Source: Mobilicoccus pelagius NBRC 104925
Lineage (GTDB): Bacteria > Actinomycetota > Actinomycetes > Actinomycetales > Dermatophilaceae
Assembly: GCF_000247995.1 (NCBI RefSeq)
Contig: NZ_BAFE01000061.1
Coordinates: 1-64,000, forward strand
Reading direction: 5' to 3'
Length of the DNA stretch: 64,000 bases
Part shown: positions 17,852 to 26,075 of the stretch, piece after piece
Layout of the letters: every line of letters begins with the position of its first letter
Numbering within the stretch: position 1 is the first letter of the stretch
Position numbers and translations under genes: made by a program
Notes under the pieces: model-generated
What the model was told of the DNA's origin: nothing
The model's database searches: none
Seen by the model: only the letters and a program-made list of their open reading frames with translations

Positions 17852-19354
17852 ATGACCCCCACCCGCATCACCCACCTGATCGGCCACTCCCTCTGGGAGG
17901 GCACCGCGGAGCGCACGAGCGACGTGTACGACCCCGCCACCGGTGAGGTCACCGGCGCCCTCGACCTCGCGAGCCGCGAACTCGTCGACGAGGTCGTCGC
18001 CGGCGCTGCCGAGGCCGCGAAGGTCTGGGGAAGCATGTCCATCGCCAAGCGCACCCGGGTGCTCTTCGCGTTCCGTCAGCTCCTCGACGAGCGCAAGGGG
18101 GAGATCGCCAAGACGATCGTCGCCGAGCACGGCAAGACCTACCCCGACGCGATCGGCGAGATCAATCGCGGTCTCGAGGTCGTCGAGTTCGCGTGCGGGA
18201 TCGGCACGATCCTCAAGGGCGGCCACAACGAGAACGTGTCGACGAACATCGACGCCCATTCCCTCCTCCAACCCCTCGGCGTCGTCGGCGTCATCTCCCC
18301 GTTCAACTTCCCCGCGATGGTGCCGCTCTGGTTCACGCCCGTCGCGATCGCGTGCGGCAACGCCGTCGTCATCAAGCCGAGCGAGAAGGACCCGAGCGCG
18401 GTCAACCTCATCGCCGACCTGTGGCGCGAGGCCGGGCTGCCCGACCGGGTGATCAACGTCGTCCACGGCGACAAGGAGGCCGTCGACGCACTGCTCGAGA
18501 ACCCCACGGTCAAGGCGATCAGCTTCGTCGGGTCCACCCCGATCGCGAAGTACGTCTACGAGACCGGTGTGAAGAACGGCAAGCGCGTCCAGGCGCTCGG
18601 CGGCGCGAAGAACCACATGCTCGTCCTGCCCGACGCCGACCTCGATCTCGCCGCCGATGCGGCCGTGAACGCCGGGTACGGCGCCGCCGGTGAGCGGTGC
18701 ATGGCGATCTCGGTGTTGCTCGCCGTCGACACGATCGCCGACGAGCTCATCGAGAAGATCAAGGAGCGCACCGCCACCCTCAAGATCGGTCAGGGCATGG
18801 GCGAGGGCGTCGACATGGGCCCGCTCATCACGGGTGCACACCGCGACAAGGTCAAGGGTTACATCGACGCGGGTGTCGCCGAGGGTGCCGACCTCGTCAT
18901 CGACGGCCGCGAGGGCGAGTGGGAAGGCGGCTCGAAGGAGGGCTTCTTCGTCCTGCCGACGCTCTTCGACAACGTCACGCCCGAGATGTCGATCTACACC
19001 GACGAGATCTTCGGCCCGGTGCTGTCGGTCGTGCGGGTCCACAGCTTCGACGAGGGCCTGCAGCTCATCAACGACAACCAGTTCGGCAACGGCACGACGA
19101 TCTTCACCAACGACGGTGGCGCCGCCCGCCGGTTCCAGCACGAGGTGCAGGTCGGCATGGTCGGCATCAACGTGCCGATCCCGACGCCGATGGCGTACTA
19201 CTCGTTCGGCGGTTGGAAGGACAGCCTGTTCGGCGACACCCACGCCCACGGCATGGAGGGTGTGCACTTCTTCACGAAGACGAAGGCCGTGACGCAGCGG
19301 TGGCTCGACCCGAGCCACGGGGGGCTCAACCTGGGCTTTCCGCAGAACGACTGA
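17852..19354 (+). CDS. iolA: CoA-acylating (methyl)malonate-semialdehyde dehydrogenase IolA/MmsA
   Basis: 500-residue aldehyde dehydrogenase that turns malonate semialdehyde into acetyl-CoA with NAD, the last step of the inositol pathway; homologues also act on methylmalonate semialdehyde from valine. Visible features: VISPFNFPAMVPLWF Rossmann segment, VGSTPIA, the nucleophile in GAAGERCMA (Cys about 287), and EIFGPVL. The ATG has AAGGAA nine bases upstream. It overlaps by 29 bases the 3' end of the convergent LacI gene, whose C-terminal coding also holds the terminator hairpin. Confidence 0.94.
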   Translation: MTPTRITHLIGHSLWEGTAERTSDVYDPATGEVTGALDLASRELVDEVVAGAAEAAKVWGSMSIAKRTRVLFAFRQLLDERKGEIAKTIVAEHGKTYPDAIGEINRGLEVVEFACGIGTILKGGHNENVSTNIDAHSLLQPLGVVGVISPFNFPAMVPLWFTPVAIACGNAVVIKPSEKDPSAVNLIADLWREAGLPDRVINVVHGDKEAVDALLENPTVKAISFVGSTPIAKYVYETGVKNGKRVQALGGAKNHMLVLPDADLDLAADAAVNAGYGAAGERCMAISVLLAVDTIADELIEKIKERTATLKIGQGMGEGVDMGPLITGAHRDKVKGYIDAGVAEGADLVIDGREGEWEGGSKEGFFVLPTLFDNVTPEMSIYTDEIFGPVLSVVRVHSFDEGLQLINDNQFGNGTTIFTNDGGAARRFQHEVQVGMVGINVPIPTPMAYYSFGGWKDSLFGDTHAHGMEGVHFFTKTKAVTQRWLDPSHGGLNLGFPQND

Positions 19355-20483
19355 CGGCTGAGGAAGTAGCGGGAGCCCCCGGGAGCGCAGCGACCGGGGC
19401 TCCCGCCTGACGTCGCCGCTCGGCACGAGTGGGAGCGAGCCGTCGTCCGGACGAGGAGGGATCCCGTCCGGGCGGCGGCTCAGTCGTGTGCGGGGGTGGG
19501 GCGGCGGGGACGGTGGTCGTGCGGATCGCGAGATGGGGGCGGGTGGTGACGTGCTGCGCGTCGGCGTGGGGGTGGTCGAGGCGGTGCGCGACGGCGGAGA
19601 GCGCGGCGGCTGCGAGGGCGCGGGGGTCCTGGGAGACGCTCGTGAGGCCGATGGTGGAGAGGCGGGCGGTGCGCGTGTCGTCGTAGCCGACGACGGCGAC
19701 GTCGCCGGGTACGTCGACGTGGGCGGCGCGGAGGGTGAGGAGGAGCCCGAGGGCGACCATGTCGTTGTAGGCGAGCACGGCGGTGGGCCGGACGTGCGTC
19801 GAGAGGATCCGTTCGGCGGCCGTGATCCCGGCGTCCTCGGTGGTGCCGCCCGGGGAGACGTAGGGGCGTAGTCCGTGGGCCTTGACGCCGTGGCGGTAGG
19901 CGTCGGCGCGCACGGCGGACATGACGCCGCCCCCGCCGTCGACGTGGAGGATGTCGTGGTGGCCGAGGCCGACGAGGTGGTCGACGGCGAGCGAGACGCC
20001 CGCGGTCTCGTCGGTGGCGACGACGTCGACGCGTTCGGCCCGCAGCGGTGAGCCGAGGACGACCGTGGGCACCTGCCGACCCCACATGTCGAGGTCCGCG
20101 GCCTCGACCTCTGGGGAGAGGAGGACCAGCGCGGAACACCGGTCGCGGAGGAGCGACTCCACCGCGGTGTCGGCGTCGCGGGTGTCGGTGACCGCCGAGA
20201 GGACGAGGTCGATCCCCTGCGTGGCGGCCTCGGCGTGGAGGGCCTCGACGAGGTCGGCGTGGAACGACTGCGCCGGACGGAACGTGACGCCGACGGCCCG
20301 GGAGCGACGGTCGCGCAGCAGACGGGCCCGGTGGTCGACCCGGTAGTTGAGGCGGGTAGCGTGGACGACGACGCGTTCACGCGTCGCGTCGGAGACCCCC
20401 GGCTCGCCCCGTAGCGCGACGGAGGCCGTCGAGGTCGAGACCCCGGCCGCCTTCGCGACGTCGACGATCGTCACCCTCGCCAT
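19326..20483 (-). CDS. LacI-family transcriptional regulator
   Basis: 385 residues. The N-terminal helix-turn-helix (TIVDVAKAAGVSTSTASVALRG) is followed by a periplasmic-binding-protein-like ligand domain (about 60-330). The last 50 or so residues are a Pro/Arg/Ala-rich tail that runs through the iolA terminator hairpin and over the iolA stop codon; it looks like a 3' extension without function. Divergent from the oxidoreductase gene at 20613, with two palindromic operators in between, so it most likely represses that operon and itself. The inducer is unknown but should be the sugar handled by that operon. Confidence 0.9.
   Translation of the reverse strand: MARVTIVDVAKAAGVSTSTASVALRGEPGVSDATRERVVVHATRLNYRVDHRARLLRDRRSRAVGVTFRPAQSFHADLVEALHAEAATQGIDLVLSAVTDTRDADTAVESLLRDRCSALVLLSPEVEAADLDMWGRQVPTVVLGSPLRAERVDVVATDETAGVSLAVDHLVGLGHHDILHVDGGGGVMSAVRADAYRHGVKAHGLRPYVSPGGTTEDAGITAAERILSTHVRPTAVLAYNDMVALGLLLTLRAAHVDVPGDVAVVGYDDTRTARLSTIGLTSVSQDPRALAAAALSAVAHRLDHPHADAQHVTTRPHLAIRTTTVPAAPPPHTTEPPPGRDPSSSGRRLAPTRAERRRQAGAPVAALPGAPATSSAVSRSAESPG
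19369..19406. terminator. hairpin after iolA, inside the lacI 3' end
   Basis: A perfect 11-bp stem (GCGGGAGCCCC with its complement, loop 16 bases) lies 15 bases past the iolA stop. It can end the iolC-iolA transcript, yet it is coding sequence for the LacI tail on the other strand. Confidence 0.75.
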
Positions 20484-20528
20484 GCGTCCTCCTCGATCGT
20501 CCCCGAGGACATTCGTGCCTCGAAACCC

Positions 20529-20580
20529 TTGCCGCAGGCTACCGGAACGTTCTAGTGTCGGATTACCGGAACGTTCCGGT
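20529..20580 (+). promoter_or_regulatory. LacI-type double operator and promoter of the 20613 operon
   Basis: ACCGGAACGTTCCGGT at 20565-20580 is a perfect 16-bp palindrome; a second copy with a degenerate right end (ACCGGAACGTTCTAGT) lies at 20541-20556, centre to centre 24 bp. A candidate promoter TTGCCG (20529-20534), 18-bp spacer, TAGTGT (20553-20558) overlaps the upstream site, and the downstream site covers the expected start point. This is the classic layout for LacI repression. Confidence 0.75.
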
Positions 20581-20612
20581 CACGGGTTTTGACGTCAGAC
20601 GAGAGAGTCACC

Positions 20613-21794
20613 ATGACCAGTCCCATCAGCGTCGCCGTCATCGGCGCCGGACTGGCCGGGCGGTCGCACGCGGCCGCCTACCTCAACGCGGGAACCCTGT
20701 GGGGCCCCGACCTGCCCCCGATCCGCCGCGCGGCCATCGTCGACAGCAACCCCGACCTCGGCCGTGACACCGCCCGCCGTTACGGATTCGAGAGACACCT
20801 GAGCAGCGTCGAGGAGCTCTGTGACGACCCGAGCATCGACGCCGTGAGCATCGTCGTCGGCAACGACCTCCACCGGCCGTTCGCCGAGGCGCTCGTCGCC
20901 GCCGGCAAGCACGTTCTCTGCGAGAAGCCCCTCGCGGGCAGCCTCGAGGACGCCCGGGCGATGGCCGAGCTCGAGCGCCACACCGACCGGGTCACGGCGA
21001 TCGGGTACACGTACCGTCGCGTCGCCGCCGTCGCCGCGATCCGCGCACGCCTCGCATCGGGTTCGCTCGGCCCACTCTCCGTCGTCGACGGCCGCTACTG
21101 GTGCGACTACTCGTGCGACCCCGAGGGTCCGCTCACCTGGCGATACCTCGGTGCACCCGGTTCGGGCGCCCTCGCCGATCTCGGCATCCACCTCATCGAC
21201 CTCGTCGAGCACGTCACCGGCTCGCGGATCGTCTCCGTGAGCGGCGGCAGTCTCGTCACCGCCGTCCCGACGCGGCCCCTGCCGCTCGGCACGGTCGTCG
21301 GTCACGGCCGGGCCGCGGTGAGCGAGGAACGCGGGGAGGTGACGAATGAGGACACCGCCTCCTTCGTCGCCCGGTTCGACGACGGCACGGCCGCGACCCT
21401 CTCCTGCTCGCGCACCGCGTTCGGGATGCCGAACGGCCTCTCGTTCGCGCTCCACGGCACCGGCGGCAGCGCGGCGTTCGACTGGCACCGGCCGGCCGAG
21501 TACATCTACGACGGCCCCTCCGGTGACGCTCCCGCCGGTCGGCGGCAGGTCGTCGTCGGCCCGGCCGACCCGTACTTCGCCGGCGGCTACCCGATGCAGG
21601 CCCCGGGCAACGGGGCGGGCAATGCCGAGTCCTTCGCCTACCAGGCCCGGGCGTTCCTCGACCAGGTCGCCGGGATCAGAGGCGAGGTCGAGCCGTGCGC
21701 GACGTTCGCCGACGGACTCCACACCCTCGAGGTCGTCGATGCCGTCGTCCACTCCCACGCCGCCGGGGGCGACGCCGTCGACGTGGCCGCCTGA
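20613..21794 (+). CDS. Gfo/Idh/MocA-family oxidoreductase, levoglucosan-dehydrogenase-like subgroup
   Basis: 393-residue NAD(P)-dependent sugar or cyclitol dehydrogenase. Rossmann motif GAGLAGRSH, catalytic-lysine motif CEKPL and the second-domain motif DLGIHLIDL are present. The segment GPLTWRY-GSGALADLG and a long loop before NEDTASFVARFDDG are shared with the paralogue at 26076 and resemble, from memory, bacterial levoglucosan dehydrogenases more than IolG. The ATG at 20613 (GAGAG upstream) was preferred to a TTG at 20589. It is controlled by the LacI operators just upstream and is paired with a TIM-barrel gene, so a side pathway for another polyol or anhydrosugar is likely; the substrate is not determined. 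Confidence 0.87.
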   Translation: MTSPISVAVIGAGLAGRSHAAAYLNAGTLWGPDLPPIRRAAIVDSNPDLGRDTARRYGFERHLSSVEELCDDPSIDAVSIVVGNDLHRPFAEALVAAGKHVLCEKPLAGSLEDARAMAELERHTDRVTAIGYTYRRVAAVAAIRARLASGSLGPLSVVDGRYWCDYSCDPEGPLTWRYLGAPGSGALADLGIHLIDLVEHVTGSRIVSVSGGSLVTAVPTRPLPLGTVVGHGRAAVSEERGEVTNEDTASFVARFDDGTAATLSCSRTAFGMPNGLSFALHGTGGSAAFDWHRPAEYIYDGPSGDAPAGRRQVVVGPADPYFAGGYPMQAPGNGAGNAESFAYQARAFLDQVAGIRGEVEPCATFADGLHTLEVVDAVVHSHAAGGDAVDVAA

Positions 21795-21841
21795 CGGCCC
21801 GCCGCGGCAACCCTCACCGCCCCCACCCACCAGCACCTGCA

Positions 21842-21861
21842 CCCCGCCCCGCCCCGCCCCG
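21842..21861 (-). other. G-quadruplex motif in the intergenic spacer
   Basis: Four C4 tracts separated by single G (CCCCG four times) give four G4 tracts on the minus strand, which is the template for the operon. The motif ends directly before the GAGGAG ribosome site of the next gene. Confidence 0.6.
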
Positions 21862-21871
21862 AGGAGTCCCG

Positions 21872-22867
21872 ATGAAGTTCGGCGCCTATACCGCCTGCCT
21901 GTCCGACCGTTCCCTTCCCGAGGCGCTGGAGATCCTCGCCGGACTCGGCCTCACGTCGGCGGAGGTGAACTCCGGCGGCTTCATCCCCGCACCGCACTGC
22001 CCCGTCGACGCGATCCTCGCGTCGGAGTCCGCGCGGCGCGACTACCTGCGGATCTTCGAGGAGGCCGGGGTCGAGCTCACCGCACTCAACTGCAACGGCA
22101 ACCCGCTGTCACCGTTGCCGAACGAGGGCCTCAAGCACGCCGACGACCTGCGGCGCTCCATCGAGGCGGCGGGAAGGCTCGGGGTGCGTCACGTCATCAC
22201 GATGTCCGGCCTGCCCGGCACCGACCCCACGGCGAAGTACCCGACGTGGGTCGTCAACGCGTGGAACGGGATCGACATGGAGATCCTCGACCACCAGTGG
22301 AGCGTCGCCGTGCCGTTCTGGAAGGAGATCGACGAACTCGCCCGCCGCTGGGACATCCGGGTGGCGATCGAGCTCCACCCGCGCAACCTCGTCTTCAACG
22401 TGCCGACGTTCCAGCGGCTCCTCGCGGAGACGGGCGCGACCCACATCGGCGTCGAGATGGACACGAGCCACCTCATGTGGCAACAGATGGACGTCCCCGC
22501 GGTGATCCGCGCCCTCGGCGACAAGGTGTTCTTCGCCGCGGCCAAGGACGTCGCCCTCTTCGACGGGGTGAAGACCAAGGGCGTCCTCGACGTCGACTTC
22601 ACGAAGGTTCCCGCGGACGCGGAGGGCAAGACCCCGGTCGCCTACGGCTACTGGTGCAACGCGTGGCCGGAGGATCCGGCGTGGCGGTTCGTCGCCGTCG
22701 GCGTCGGTCACGACGAGGACTACTGGGTCGAGGTGCTCAGCGCCCTGCGGGAGGTGGGCGCCGACATGGTCGTCAACATCGAGCACGAGGACGCCGCGAT
22801 GAGCACCCTCGACGGTCTCGGCCACGCCGCACGGACGCTCCTCTCCGCCGCCGAGCGCGTCGGCTGA
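21872..22867 (+). CDS. Sugar phosphate isomerase/epimerase-type TIM barrel (AP endonuclease 2 fold)
   Basis: 331 residues, ATG with GAGGAG eight bases upstream. Xylose-isomerase-like TIM barrel with motifs EVNSGGF, LNCNGNPL, VAIELHPRN (metal Glu/His), GVEMDTSHL (metal Asp/His) and VNIEHED (metal Glu). This family includes IolE, IolH and enzymes that process 3-keto sugars. It is the second gene of the LacI-regulated pair, so it probably acts on the keto product made by the 20613 dehydrogenase, for example an elimination or epimerisation. The exact reaction cannot be read from the sequence. Confidence 0.85.
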   Translation: MKFGAYTACLSDRSLPEALEILAGLGLTSAEVNSGGFIPAPHCPVDAILASESARRDYLRIFEEAGVELTALNCNGNPLSPLPNEGLKHADDLRRSIEAAGRLGVRHVITMSGLPGTDPTAKYPTWVVNAWNGIDMEILDHQWSVAVPFWKEIDELARRWDIRVAIELHPRNLVFNVPTFQRLLAETGATHIGVEMDTSHLMWQQMDVPAVIRALGDKVFFAAAKDVALFDGVKTKGVLDVDFTKVPADAEGKTPVAYGYWCNAWPEDPAWRFVAVGVGHDEDYWVEVLSALREVGADMVVNIEHEDAAMSTLDGLGHAARTLLSAAERVG

Positions 22868-22895
22868 CGCGTCCCACCCACCCCTCCCCCTCGAC

Positions 22896-22947
22896 GGCAC
22901 GACGAACGGGGCGGCCACCTCGACGGTGCTGTCCCGTTCATCGTGCC
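22896..22947. terminator. bidirectional hairpin between convergent genes
   Basis: GGCACGACGAACGGG at 22896-22910 pairs with CCCGTTCATCGTGCC at 22933-22947 (one mismatch), loop 22 bases. It lies between the stops of the TIM-barrel gene and iolE. Confidence 0.65.
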
Positions 22948-22957
22948 GGGTCAGGCG

Positions 22958-23830
22958 TCAGGTGAGGTCGATGCTCTCGATGTACTCGCGGTTGATGCGG
23001 GCGGCGTCCTTGGGGTGCTTGTGGGTGGTGTCCTGCTCGAGGACGTACCAGCCGTCGTACCCGTTCTTCTCGAGCCAGCGGACGATCTCGGGGATGTCGA
23101 CGAGGCCCTGGCCGAGCTCGGGGAAGATGATCTCGTAGAGGGCCTTGGAGAACGACCAGTTCTCGTCCTTCGCCCGCTGGAGCACCTGGGGGTCGACGTC
23201 CTTGAGGTGGACGTGCTCGACGCGGTCGCCGTAGGTGGGGAGGAAGTCCATCGCGTCGCCGCCGCCGTACTTGAGGTGGCCCACGTCGAGACACCAGCCC
23301 ACCTTGGCCGGGTCGGTCTCGTCGAGGAACCGCTTCGTCTCGGCGGCCGTCTCGACGTAGGTGCCGACGTGGTTGTGGAGGACGACGCGCATCCCCATGG
23401 GCTCGAGCAGGTCGGCGAGGTGGGAGAGACCCTCGGCGAGGTTGGTCCACTGCTCGTCGGTGAGTCCGCGGGATTCGTCGACGTGGCCGCCCTCGGCGTC
23501 GCGGCGGTCGTCACCGAGCTCGGCCGCGACGAGGATGTCGCCGCCGGCGGCCTTGACGCGGCGGGCGACGGAGAGCGCGGCCTCGTCGGCCTCGTCCCAC
23601 GCCTCGCGGTCGCGGTAGCCGAGACGGACGAACGCGCCGACCATGTCGAGGTCGCGCTTGCTCATCTCGGCGCGGACGACGTCGGGGTCGTCCGGCATGC
23701 CCGGGCCCCACTCGGTGGCGGAGTACCCGGCCTCGACCATCTCGTCCATCATCTGCCCGGCCTCGGTGTACGGGCGGAAGTCGGGGATGTCCCCGTTGTT
23801 CCAGTTGCAGGGGGCGGTGGCGATCTTCAT
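22958..23830 (-). CDS. iolE: Inosose dehydratase-type TIM barrel, IolE
   Basis: 290 residues, metal-dependent TIM barrel. The motifs TAPCNWNN, EWGPGMP, VVLHNHVGTYVET, VGWCLDVGHLKYGG, VEHVHLKDVD and a late GWYVLEQD follow the order seen in IolE, which dehydrates 2-keto-myo-inositol to the trihydroxycyclohexanedione that IolD opens. Of the four barrels in the island this is the closest to known IolE. The ATG at 23830 has AAGGAG upstream (GAAGGAGTCC on the minus strand). It is divergent from the second IolE-like gene, and the palindrome CATGTCCTGACATG lies 46 bases before its start. Confidence 0.85.
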   Translation of the reverse strand: MKIATAPCNWNNGDIPDFRPYTEAGQMMDEMVEAGYSATEWGPGMPDDPDVVRAEMSKRDLDMVGAFVRLGYRDREAWDEADEAALSVARRVKAAGGDILVAAELGDDRRDAEGGHVDESRGLTDEQWTNLAEGLSHLADLLEPMGMRVVLHNHVGTYVETAAETKRFLDETDPAKVGWCLDVGHLKYGGGDAMDFLPTYGDRVEHVHLKDVDPQVLQRAKDENWSFSKALYEIIFPELGQGLVDIPEIVRWLEKNGYDGWYVLEQDTTHKHPKDAARINREYIESIDLT

Positions 23831-23873
23831 CGATCGGACTCCTTCGTCGAACGACCTCGGGGTGTGATGTCTT

Positions 23874-23887
23874 CATGTCCTGACATG
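23874..23887. promoter_or_regulatory. palindromic operator upstream of iolE
   Basis: CATGTCCTGACATG at 23874-23887 contains TGT-CCTG-ACA, the same TGT-N4-ACA core found before iolC, iolT and the transaldolase gene, and extends to 5-base symmetric arms. It lies in the divergent region between iolE and the 24020 gene. Confidence 0.6.
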
Positions 23888-23951
23888 CGCTGCGGTCATC
23901 ATGGCACGGCGACGAGGAGTGGGGAAGGGTCGGCAACGAGAAAATGACCTA

Positions 23952-23980
23952 TTGACAGTACATATCACCCCCGCTACGGT
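23952..23980 (+). promoter_or_regulatory. promoter of the 24020-28209 operon
   Basis: TTGACA (23952-23957), a 17-bp spacer and TACGGT (23975-23980) form a good vegetative promoter. The preceding bases TGACCTATTGACA resemble the iolT promoter (TGACAATCTATTGACT). A relaxed operator TGACAGTACA overlaps the -35 element. Confidence 0.7.
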
Positions 23981-24019
23981 CGCCGTATCGGCTCCTCCGG
24001 AGGCCACGAAAGGACGACG

Positions 24020-24961
24020 ATGTCCACCTCGCCGCAGGACAGGTCCCGCAACCCCGACCCCCGCTACGCCAAGCTCGCGATCGGGGTCTGCCCCGACCAG
24101 TGGGGGGTGTGGTTCCCCTCCGACCCCAAGCAGATCCCCTGGCAGACGGCCCTCGCCGAGATGCAGCAGGCCGGCTTCTCGATCATGGAGACCGGGCCCT
24201 TCGGGTACTTCCCCACCGACCCGGCGGAGCTGAAGCGGGTCATGGACGACCACGGCTTCCAGGTCGTCGCCGGCACCGGCTGGGGCATCCTCCACAAGGA
24301 GGAGGCCTGGGCCGAGACCGAGAAGACCTTCCGCGCGATCGGCGAGACCCACGCCGCGGTCGGCGCCGAGTACGTCGTGCACCTGCCCCCGCTGTTCCGC
24401 GACGACAAGACGTGGGAGTTCACCGACGACCGCGTGCTCTCCCCGGAGGCGTGGGATCTCTACATCGCCAACGCCGACCGTCTCGGCCGCATGATGAAGG
24501 ACGACTACGGACTCAAGATGGTCCTCCACCCCCACGGCGACAGCCACATCGAGACCCGCGAGGACATCGACCGGATCTTCTCGGCCACCGACCCCGAGTA
24601 CGTCGGTTTCTGCCTCGACACCGGCCACATCGTCTACGGCCAGTCCGACCCCGTCGACATCATCCGGGCCTACCCCGAGCGCATCGACTACGTCCACATC
24701 AAGGCGATGGACCCCGACCTCGTCGCCCAGGCGCACGAGGACGACTGGCCGTTCGGCCAGGCCGTCGCCAAGGGCTGTTCCGTCGCCCCGCCCGCGGGCG
24801 AACCCCAGATGCCCGGGCTCATCGAGGCGCTCGCCGACCTCGACAAGGAGCTCTACGTCATCTGCGAGCAGGACATGTACCCCTGCGACCCGAGCTTCCC
24901 CCTGCCCAACGCCATCAGGACACGCGAGTACCTCGCCTCCTGCGGCCTCGGCGTCGCATGA
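24020..24961 (+). CDS. IolE-like sugar isomerase/dehydratase TIM barrel
   Basis: 313 residues, clearly of the same fold as IolE: IMETGPFGYFP, a LHPHGDSHIET segment, VGFCLDTGHIVYGQSD, IDYVHIKAMD and a late YVICEQDMYP supply the expected metal-binding His, Asp and Glu residues. It starts the operon 24020-24998-26076-27340. It could be a second inosose dehydratase for another inositol isomer or a 2-keto-inositol isomerase; iolG follows 36 bases downstream, which ties it to inositol oxidation. The ATG at 24020 follows GAAAGGA seven bases upstream. Confidence 0.83.
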   Translation: MSTSPQDRSRNPDPRYAKLAIGVCPDQWGVWFPSDPKQIPWQTALAEMQQAGFSIMETGPFGYFPTDPAELKRVMDDHGFQVVAGTGWGILHKEEAWAETEKTFRAIGETHAAVGAEYVVHLPPLFRDDKTWEFTDDRVLSPEAWDLYIANADRLGRMMKDDYGLKMVLHPHGDSHIETREDIDRIFSATDPEYVGFCLDTGHIVYGQSDPVDIIRAYPERIDYVHIKAMDPDLVAQAHEDDWPFGQAVAKGCSVAPPAGEPQMPGLIEALADLDKELYVICEQDMYPCDPSFPLPNAIRTREYLASCGLGVA

Positions 24962-24997
24962 CCACCGCCCCGCACGCACACGAACAGGAGAACTGAC

Positions 24998-26002
24998 ATG
25001 ACCGTCCGCATCGGCATGATCGGCCCCGGCGGCATGGGGCAGGCCCACCTCGACCGCATCCGCACCGTCATCGCGGGCGCCGAGATCACCGGCGTCTCCG
25101 ACATCGCGCCCGACAACGTCCGCACCGTCTGCGAGAAGTACGGGGTGCGCGGGTTCGACAGCAGCGCCGAGCTCATCGCCTCCCCGGACGTCGACGCGGT
25201 GATGATCTGCAGCTACGGCCCCGCCCACGAGGCCGATGTCATCGCCTGCATCGAGGCCGGCAAGCCCGTGTTCTGCGAGAAGCCCCTCACGCCCGACGCC
25301 GCCGGTTCCCTGCGGATCATGGAGGCCGAGCAGAAGGCCGGACGCCGGCTCGTCACCGTCGGGTTCATGCGCCGCTTCGACCGTTCCTACAGCGAGATGA
25401 AGGCGATCCTCGACTCCGGCGAGGTCGGCGAGACCCTCGTCATCCACAACCGGCACCGCAACCCGGGTGTCCCCGAGCGGTACACGTGGGACATGGCGAT
25501 CAACGACACCGGCATCCACGAGATCGACACGATGCGGTGGCTCACCGGCGAGGAGATCGTGCGGGTGCGCGTCGACAAGCCGAAGAAGACGACGCGCCGC
25601 TTCGAGCACCTCCAGGACCCGCTCATCCTCATCATGGAGACCACCTCGGGCATCTGGATGGACGACGAGATCTTCGTCAACAACCAGCATTCCTACGACA
25701 TCCAGTGCGAAGCAGTCGCCGAGCTCGGCACGATCCGGCTCTCCGACCAGCACGCCGTCGAGCGCACGGGCGTCCTCGGCCGCCACAACGTCCTCACGAT
25801 GGACCACAACCAGCGGTTCGGTGGTGCGTTCGTCACCGAGGTGCAGCAGTGGATCAGCGCCGTCGCCTGCGGCGAGCACACCGGCTCGACCTCGTGGGAC
25901 GGCTACGCCGCCGCGTGTGTGTGCGACGCCGGCGTCCGCGCCCTCGAGTCCGACACGTGGGTGCCCGTCGAGATGATCGACAAGCCCGACTTCTACGCCT
26001 GA
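24998..26002 (+). CDS. iolG: Inositol 2-dehydrogenase IolG
   Basis: 334-residue Gfo/Idh/MocA enzyme that oxidises myo-inositol to 2-keto-myo-inositol with NAD. Motifs: N-terminal GPGGMGQAH Rossmann loop, CEKPL with the catalytic Lys, and NDTGIHEIDTMRW with the Asp/His pair that binds the substrate. The HRNPGVPERYTWDM segment is typical of actinobacterial IolG. ATG preceded by AGGAG. Length and motifs fit IolG better than those of the other three family members in the island. The 14 last coding bases recur 39 bp further on (see repeat). Confidence 0.92.
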   Translation: MTVRIGMIGPGGMGQAHLDRIRTVIAGAEITGVSDIAPDNVRTVCEKYGVRGFDSSAELIASPDVDAVMICSYGPAHEADVIACIEAGKPVFCEKPLTPDAAGSLRIMEAEQKAGRRLVTVGFMRRFDRSYSEMKAILDSGEVGETLVIHNRHRNPGVPERYTWDMAINDTGIHEIDTMRWLTGEEIVRVRVDKPKKTTRRFEHLQDPLILIMETTSGIWMDDEIFVNNQHSYDIQCEAVAELGTIRLSDQHAVERTGVLGRHNVLTMDHNQRFGGAFVTEVQQWISAVACGEHTGSTSWDGYAAACVCDAGVRALESDTWVPVEMIDKPDFYA

Positions 26003-26038
26003 CGCACGCGGGCGTCCCTGCCATCCGACTTCTACGCC
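25986..26038 (+). repeat. 14-bp direct repeat at the iolG stop
   Basis: CCGACTTCTACGCC occurs at 25986-25999 (last codons of iolG) and again at 26025-26038 in the intergenic gap. The second copy looks like a short partial duplication of the gene end. Confidence 0.7.
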
Positions 26039-26075
26039 CGCGGCACATCCCACCCTTCGACGATTCGAGGACGAC

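Noticed and set aside
25986-26038. Phage-type attachment site or insertion-sequence target duplication
   Set aside because: The 14-bp repeat has no integrase or transposase gene nearby and one copy is simply the end of iolG.
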